From NCBI GenBank assembly GCA_964506505.1, contig CAZDKY010000065.1, positions 1 through 7,580 on the forward strand: a stretch of DNA of 7,580 nt, read 5' to 3'. The notes below the pieces were generated by a model. It saw only the letters and a list, made by a program, of their open reading frames with translations. It did not search any database and was not told the DNA's origin. This stretch comes from M55B129 sp964506505 (lineage in GTDB: Bacteria > Bacillota > Dethiobacteria > DTU022). The position numbers and the translations under genes are program-made. Shown piece by piece: positions 4,303-7,580 of the stretch. How positions within the stretch are numbered: the first letter of the stretch is position 1; each line of letters starts with the position of its first letter.

Positions 4303-7300
4303 TTGCCAAGGCGGAACGACCTGCAGAAAATTATGTTAATCGGTTCGGGGCCAATTGTCATTGGCCAGGCCTGTGAATTTGACTATTCAGGAACCCAGGC
4401 CTGCCGGGCTCTTAAGGAAGAAGGTTACGAGGTTGTGCTGATCAACAGCAATCCTGCTACCATTATGACAGATCCGGCTATGGCCGACCGTACTTATATA
4501 GAACCGCTGACCGTGGAAACGGCTGCCCGGATAATAGAAAAAGAACGGCCCGATGCCTTGCTGCCTACCCTGGGCGGACAGACCGCCCTTAATATTGCGG
4601 TGGAACTTGCCGACAGCGGGCAGTTGGAAAAGTACGGCACAGAGCTCATCGGCGCCAGTGCTGATGTGATCAAAAAAGCTGAGAACAGGGAACTCTTCAA
4701 GGAAGCGATGAGCCGGATCGGCCTGGCTACAGCTAAAAGTGTGCATTTAAGAAGCATGGAGGAAGCGCTGGCTTTTGCCGACCGCCACGGTTATCCGCTG
4801 GTTATCCGGCCTTCCTTTACCCTGGGGGGCGCCGGAGGCGGCATCGCTTATAACGAGGAACATCTGGTGGAAATGGTCGAAGCCGGATTGGGCAGCAGCC
4901 CTATAAAGCAGGTCCTTGTAGAGGAAGCGCTGACGGGTTGGAAAGAATTCGAACTGGAGCTGATGCGCGACCATAATGATAATGTGGTGGTAATTTGTTC
5001 CATTGAAAATATCGATCCCATGGGTATCCATACCGGGGAGAGCTTAACCGTAGCTCCTGCTCAGACCCTCAGCGATCTCGAGTACCAGGTGATGCGCAGC
5101 GCTTCTATTGCTGCGATGCGGGAAATAGGGGTAGAGACCGGCGGCTGTAATATCCAGTTTGCTGTCGAACCGGAAAGCGGCCGCCTGGTAGTAGTGGAAA
5201 TGAATCCGCGCGTATCGCGATCGTCAGCCCTTGCTTCCAAGGCTACCGGGTTCCCCATTGCCAAAATTGCTGCCAGGCTGGCTGTCGGCTATACCCTTGA
5301 TGAACTGACCAACGATATTACCAGGGAAACCCCCGCTTCCTTCGAACCGGCTATTGATTACTGCGTGGTCAAAATTCCGCGCTGGGATTTTGCCAAATTC
5401 CCGGGGGCGGACCAGACCCTGACCACCCGTATGAAATCGGTTGGCGAAGTGATGAGTATCGGGCGTACCTTTAAGGAAGCACTCCAGAAAGCTCTCCGTT
5501 CTCTGGAACAGGGTTATGATGGGTTAATGAATGTTAACGACAGGGAGGAGACCGATAGTTCTCTCTTCAGTCTTGAGCAGTTGAAAGAGATTCTGCCGCT
5601 GCCCCGGGCTGCCCGTATTTTTACCATAGCTGAAGCTCTTCGCAAAGGTCTGTCAGCTGATGAAGTTTCTTGTCTTACCGGTATCGACGGCTGGTTTATT
5701 GACCAGATTTTTCACCTGGTGGAATTCGAAGATAAACTGAGACGCGCCGGAGAACTGGACGAAGAGCTTCTCTGGCAGGCTAAGTCCAGGGGATTTTCCG
5801 ACAGCAGGATTGCTTTTCTGCGGGGAACAGAAGAAAAGGTGATTCGCGAACTGCGCCATAAATATTCCATTTATCCAGTTTTTCGGCGGGTTGACACCTG
5901 CGCTGGAGAATTTGAAGCTTATACCCCTTACCTTTATTCGACTTATGAACGCGGTGCTGAGGAGGAAGCGGTGCCACTTAATGGAACTGAGGAAAACAGG
6001 GGGAAAGTAATTATCCTGGGTGGCGGTCCCAACCGCATTGGCCAGGGTTTGGAATTTGATTACTGCTGTGTTCAGGCTGCCCTTACACTCAGGGAAGAGG
6101 GTTACCGGGTAATAATGGTTAACTGCAACCCGGAAACTGTAAGCACCGACTATGACATTTCAGACTGCCTCTATTTCGAGCCGCTTACCCTGGAGGATGT
6201 TCTGAATATCTGTCATGAGGATAATCCCGACGGCCTGATTCTGCAGTTTGGCGGACAGACTCCGCTTAAACTGGCCCTGCCTTTGCTGGAGGAAGGTATC
6301 CCCATCTGGGGCACCTCGCCGCAGGATATCGACCGGGCTGAAAATCGGCGCGAATTTGCCTTGGTGGTGGATAAGCTGGATCTCTGGGAACCGGCTTACG
6401 GCATTGCTACCCGGCCGCAGGAAGCTCGGAAGATCGCCGAAAAATTGGGCTTCCCCATTCTTGTTAGACCTTCTTATGTTCTGGGGGGGCTGGCCATGCG
6501 TCTGGTTTACACCCTGGAAGAACTTGACATTTACCTCCAATCAGGGCCGCCGATTAGCTCCGCCAACCCGCTGCTGATTGACAAGTACCTGGAGGGAGCA
6601 GTGGAACTTGATGTTGACGCTCTCAGTGATGGGGAGAAAGTGGTGATCGGCGGGGTTATGGAGCATGTAGAGCAGGCCGGAGTGCATTCAGGTGACAGCT
6701 GCTGTGTGCTGCCCCCTTACAGCATAGGGACCCAGCAGTTAAAAGAGATTCATCGTCAGACTGAGCAACTGGCCCGCGAACTGAATATCCGGGGTCTGTT
6801 AAATATTCAGTTCGCCGTGCGAGGACGCGAAGTTTATATCCTGGAGGCCAACCCGCGTGCTTCGCGGACGGTTCCCTTTACCGGCAAAGCGACCGGCGTA
6901 CCTCTGGCAGGTTTGGCGGCCCGGGTAATTGCCGGTGCTTCCCTCTCTGATCTTGGTTTTACCTTTGGAATGATACCGAATTATTATTCTGTCAAGGAAG
7001 CGGTATTTTCTTTCAGCCGCTTTGACAATGCTGATATTGTCCTCGGCCCGGAGATGCGTTCCACCGGCGAAGTGATGGGCATAGACAGTAACCTCGGTCT
7101 GGCCATGGCCAAGGCCCTGCTGGCGGCGGGAACACCCCTGCCGGTGAAGGGGACAATCTTTATTACTGTTGCCGATCGGGATAAACCACAGGCTGTAGAG
7201 ATGGCTCGATCATTATGGCGACTTGGCTATAACCTGCTGGCAACCCGGGGGACGGCGGCAGCACTTCGCGATGCCGCCGTGGCAGTAGAAGAAGTTAAAA

Positions 7301-7545
7301 GGATCGGCGAAGGTTCACCGCACATGCTTGATTATATCAATGAGGGGAAAGTAGACTTAATAATAAATACGCCAGCCGGTTCAGGCGCTTTCTCGGACGG
7401 CAAATGTATGCGCCAGCAGGCAGTGCAGCGGGGAGTATCCCTGATTACTACCATGCAGGGAGCCATGGCCGCCCTTGATGGAATGCGGGCGCTCCAGCAG
7501 TCTGGTATGGATGTGCAGTGCTTGCAGGAATATTATAGCTGCTGA
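4303..7545 (+). CDS. carB: Carbamoyl-phosphate synthase large subunit
   Basis: A 1080-residue CarB that makes carbamoyl phosphate from bicarbonate, ammonia and two ATP in the cytoplasm. The carboxyphosphate half (about 1-400) has GSGPIVIGQACEFDYSG near the start, Arg169 in RPSFTLGG, and Glu299/Asn301 in VEMNPR, at the same numbers as in E. coli. An oligomerisation domain spans about 402-555. The carbamoyl-phosphate half (about 565-940) has GGGPNRIGQG, Arg722 in RPSYVLGG, MEHVEQAGVHSGDS and Glu848/Asn850 in LEANPR. The C-terminal MGS-like allosteric domain (about 945-1080) carries ATRGTA and INTPAGSGAFSDG. It is the site where UMP-type nucleotide control acts in this family. The start is TTG 4303: AGAGG (4289-4293) is 9 nt upstream and PRRNDLQKIMLIGSGP matches the conserved N-terminus. 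One oddity is GGLAMR at 728-733, where GGRAME is usual. The gene probably belongs to a pyrimidine (or arginine) operon continuing to the right. Confidence 0.97.
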   Translation: MPRRNDLQKIMLIGSGPIVIGQACEFDYSGTQACRALKEEGYEVVLINSNPATIMTDPAMADRTYIEPLTVETAARIIEKERPDALLPTLGGQTALNIAVELADSGQLEKYGTELIGASADVIKKAENRELFKEAMSRIGLATAKSVHLRSMEEALAFADRHGYPLVIRPSFTLGGAGGGIAYNEEHLVEMVEAGLGSSPIKQVLVEEALTGWKEFELELMRDHNDNVVVICSIENIDPMGIHTGESLTVAPAQTLSDLEYQVMRSASIAAMREIGVETGGCNIQFAVEPESGRLVVVEMNPRVSRSSALASKATGFPIAKIAARLAVGYTLDELTNDITRETPASFEPAIDYCVVKIPRWDFAKFPGADQTLTTRMKSVGEVMSIGRTFKEALQKALRSLEQGYDGLMNVNDREETDSSLFSLEQLKEILPLPRAARIFTIAEALRKGLSADEVSCLTGIDGWFIDQIFHLVEFEDKLRRAGELDEELLWQAKSRGFSDSRIAFLRGTEEKVIRELRHKYSIYPVFRRVDTCAGEFEAYTPYLYSTYERGAEEEAVPLNGTEENRGKVIILGGGPNRIGQGLEFDYCCVQAALTLREEGYRVIMVNCNPETVSTDYDISDCLYFEPLTLEDVLNICHEDNPDGLILQFGGQTPLKLALPLLEEGIPIWGTSPQDIDRAENRREFALVVDKLDLWEPAYGIATRPQEARKIAEKLGFPILVRPSYVLGGLAMRLVYTLEELDIYLQSGPPISSANPLLIDKYLEGAVELDVDALSDGEKVVIGGVMEHVEQAGVHSGDSCCVLPPYSIGTQQLKEIHRQTEQLARELNIRGLLNIQFAVRGREVYILEANPRASRTVPFTGKATGVPLAGLAARVIAGASLSDLGFTFGMIPNYYSVKEAVFSFSRFDNADIVLGPEMRSTGEVMGIDSNLGLAMAKALLAAGTPLPVKGTIFITVADRDKPQAVEMARSLWRLGYNLLATRGTAAALRDAAVAVEEVKRIGEGSPHMLDYINEGKVDLIINTPAGSGAFSDGKCMRQQAVQRGVSLITTMQGAMAALDGMRALQQSGMDVQCLQEYYSC

Positions 7546-7580
7546 GAATCCATCATGCAGATGCTTAATCACGGCTCGCT
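7546..7580 (+). other. Sequence after carB, no feature identified
   Basis: Thirty-five nt to the window edge. An ATG at 7555 is open to the edge (MQMLNHGS) but has no Shine-Dalgarno and no recognisable start of PyrK, PyrD or ArgF, so it is not called. No hairpin or T-run is visible. Confidence 0.4.

Noticed and set aside
7555..7580. ATG after carB as the start of a next operon gene
   Set aside because: No Shine-Dalgarno, only eight residues visible, and no match to the starts of pyrimidine or arginine genes.

Overview
The window (about 50% G+C, with AT-richer spacers) looks like a chromosomal segment from a Gram-positive anaerobe of the Clostridia (a Peptococcaceae, Syntrophomonadaceae or Moorella-type relative). 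This is inference. It rests on strong AGGAG-type ribosome binding sites, use of GTG, TTG and apparently CTG starts, a carA-carB pair arranged as in Firmicutes pyrimidine operons, and the style of the proteins. No mobile element, CRISPR array, tRNA or rRNA was seen.

Layout, left to right. (1) 2-166: the last 54 codons of a glutaminyl-tRNA synthetase. (2) 340-1062: a YgjP/DUF45-type zinc metallohydrolase with a complete HELxH motif, preceded by a candidate promoter and a small hairpin that covers its Shine-Dalgarno. (3) 1063-1581: a gene-free, decayed stretch. It holds hairpins and a clearly recognisable but broken GyrI-like (AraC-type effector-binding) domain. (4) 1582-1857, minus strand: a small GYD-domain protein with its own well-formed promoter. 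(5) 1858-2232: an intergenic control region with divergent promoter candidates, an AT-rich inverted repeat, and an 84-nt long-stem structured element. (6) 2233-2925: a spermidine-synthase-like Rossmann methyltransferase-fold protein. (7) 3043-3158: a strong promoter and a leader with two mutually exclusive hairpins. (8) 3159-7545: carA and carB, the two subunits of carbamoyl-phosphate synthetase, 16 nt apart. The window ends 35 nt after carB, before any following gene can be identified.

How the genes work together: CarA releases ammonia from glutamine and CarB uses it, with bicarbonate and two ATP, to make carbamoyl phosphate for pyrimidine and arginine synthesis. The other genes look like independent single transcription units.

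The most useful observations are these. carA apparently starts at a CTG codon that only becomes visible when the conserved CarA N-terminus is traced upstream. The carAB leader has alternative hairpins but no recognisable PyrR site. A GyrI-like pseudogene is carried between the YgjP and GYD genes. The structured element upstream of the spermidine-synthase-like gene would be mistranslated as a 59-residue N-terminal extension if the first in-frame GTG were taken as the start. I found no convincing wholly new multi-gene system here; the structured element and the carAB leader are the best candidates for something undescribed.
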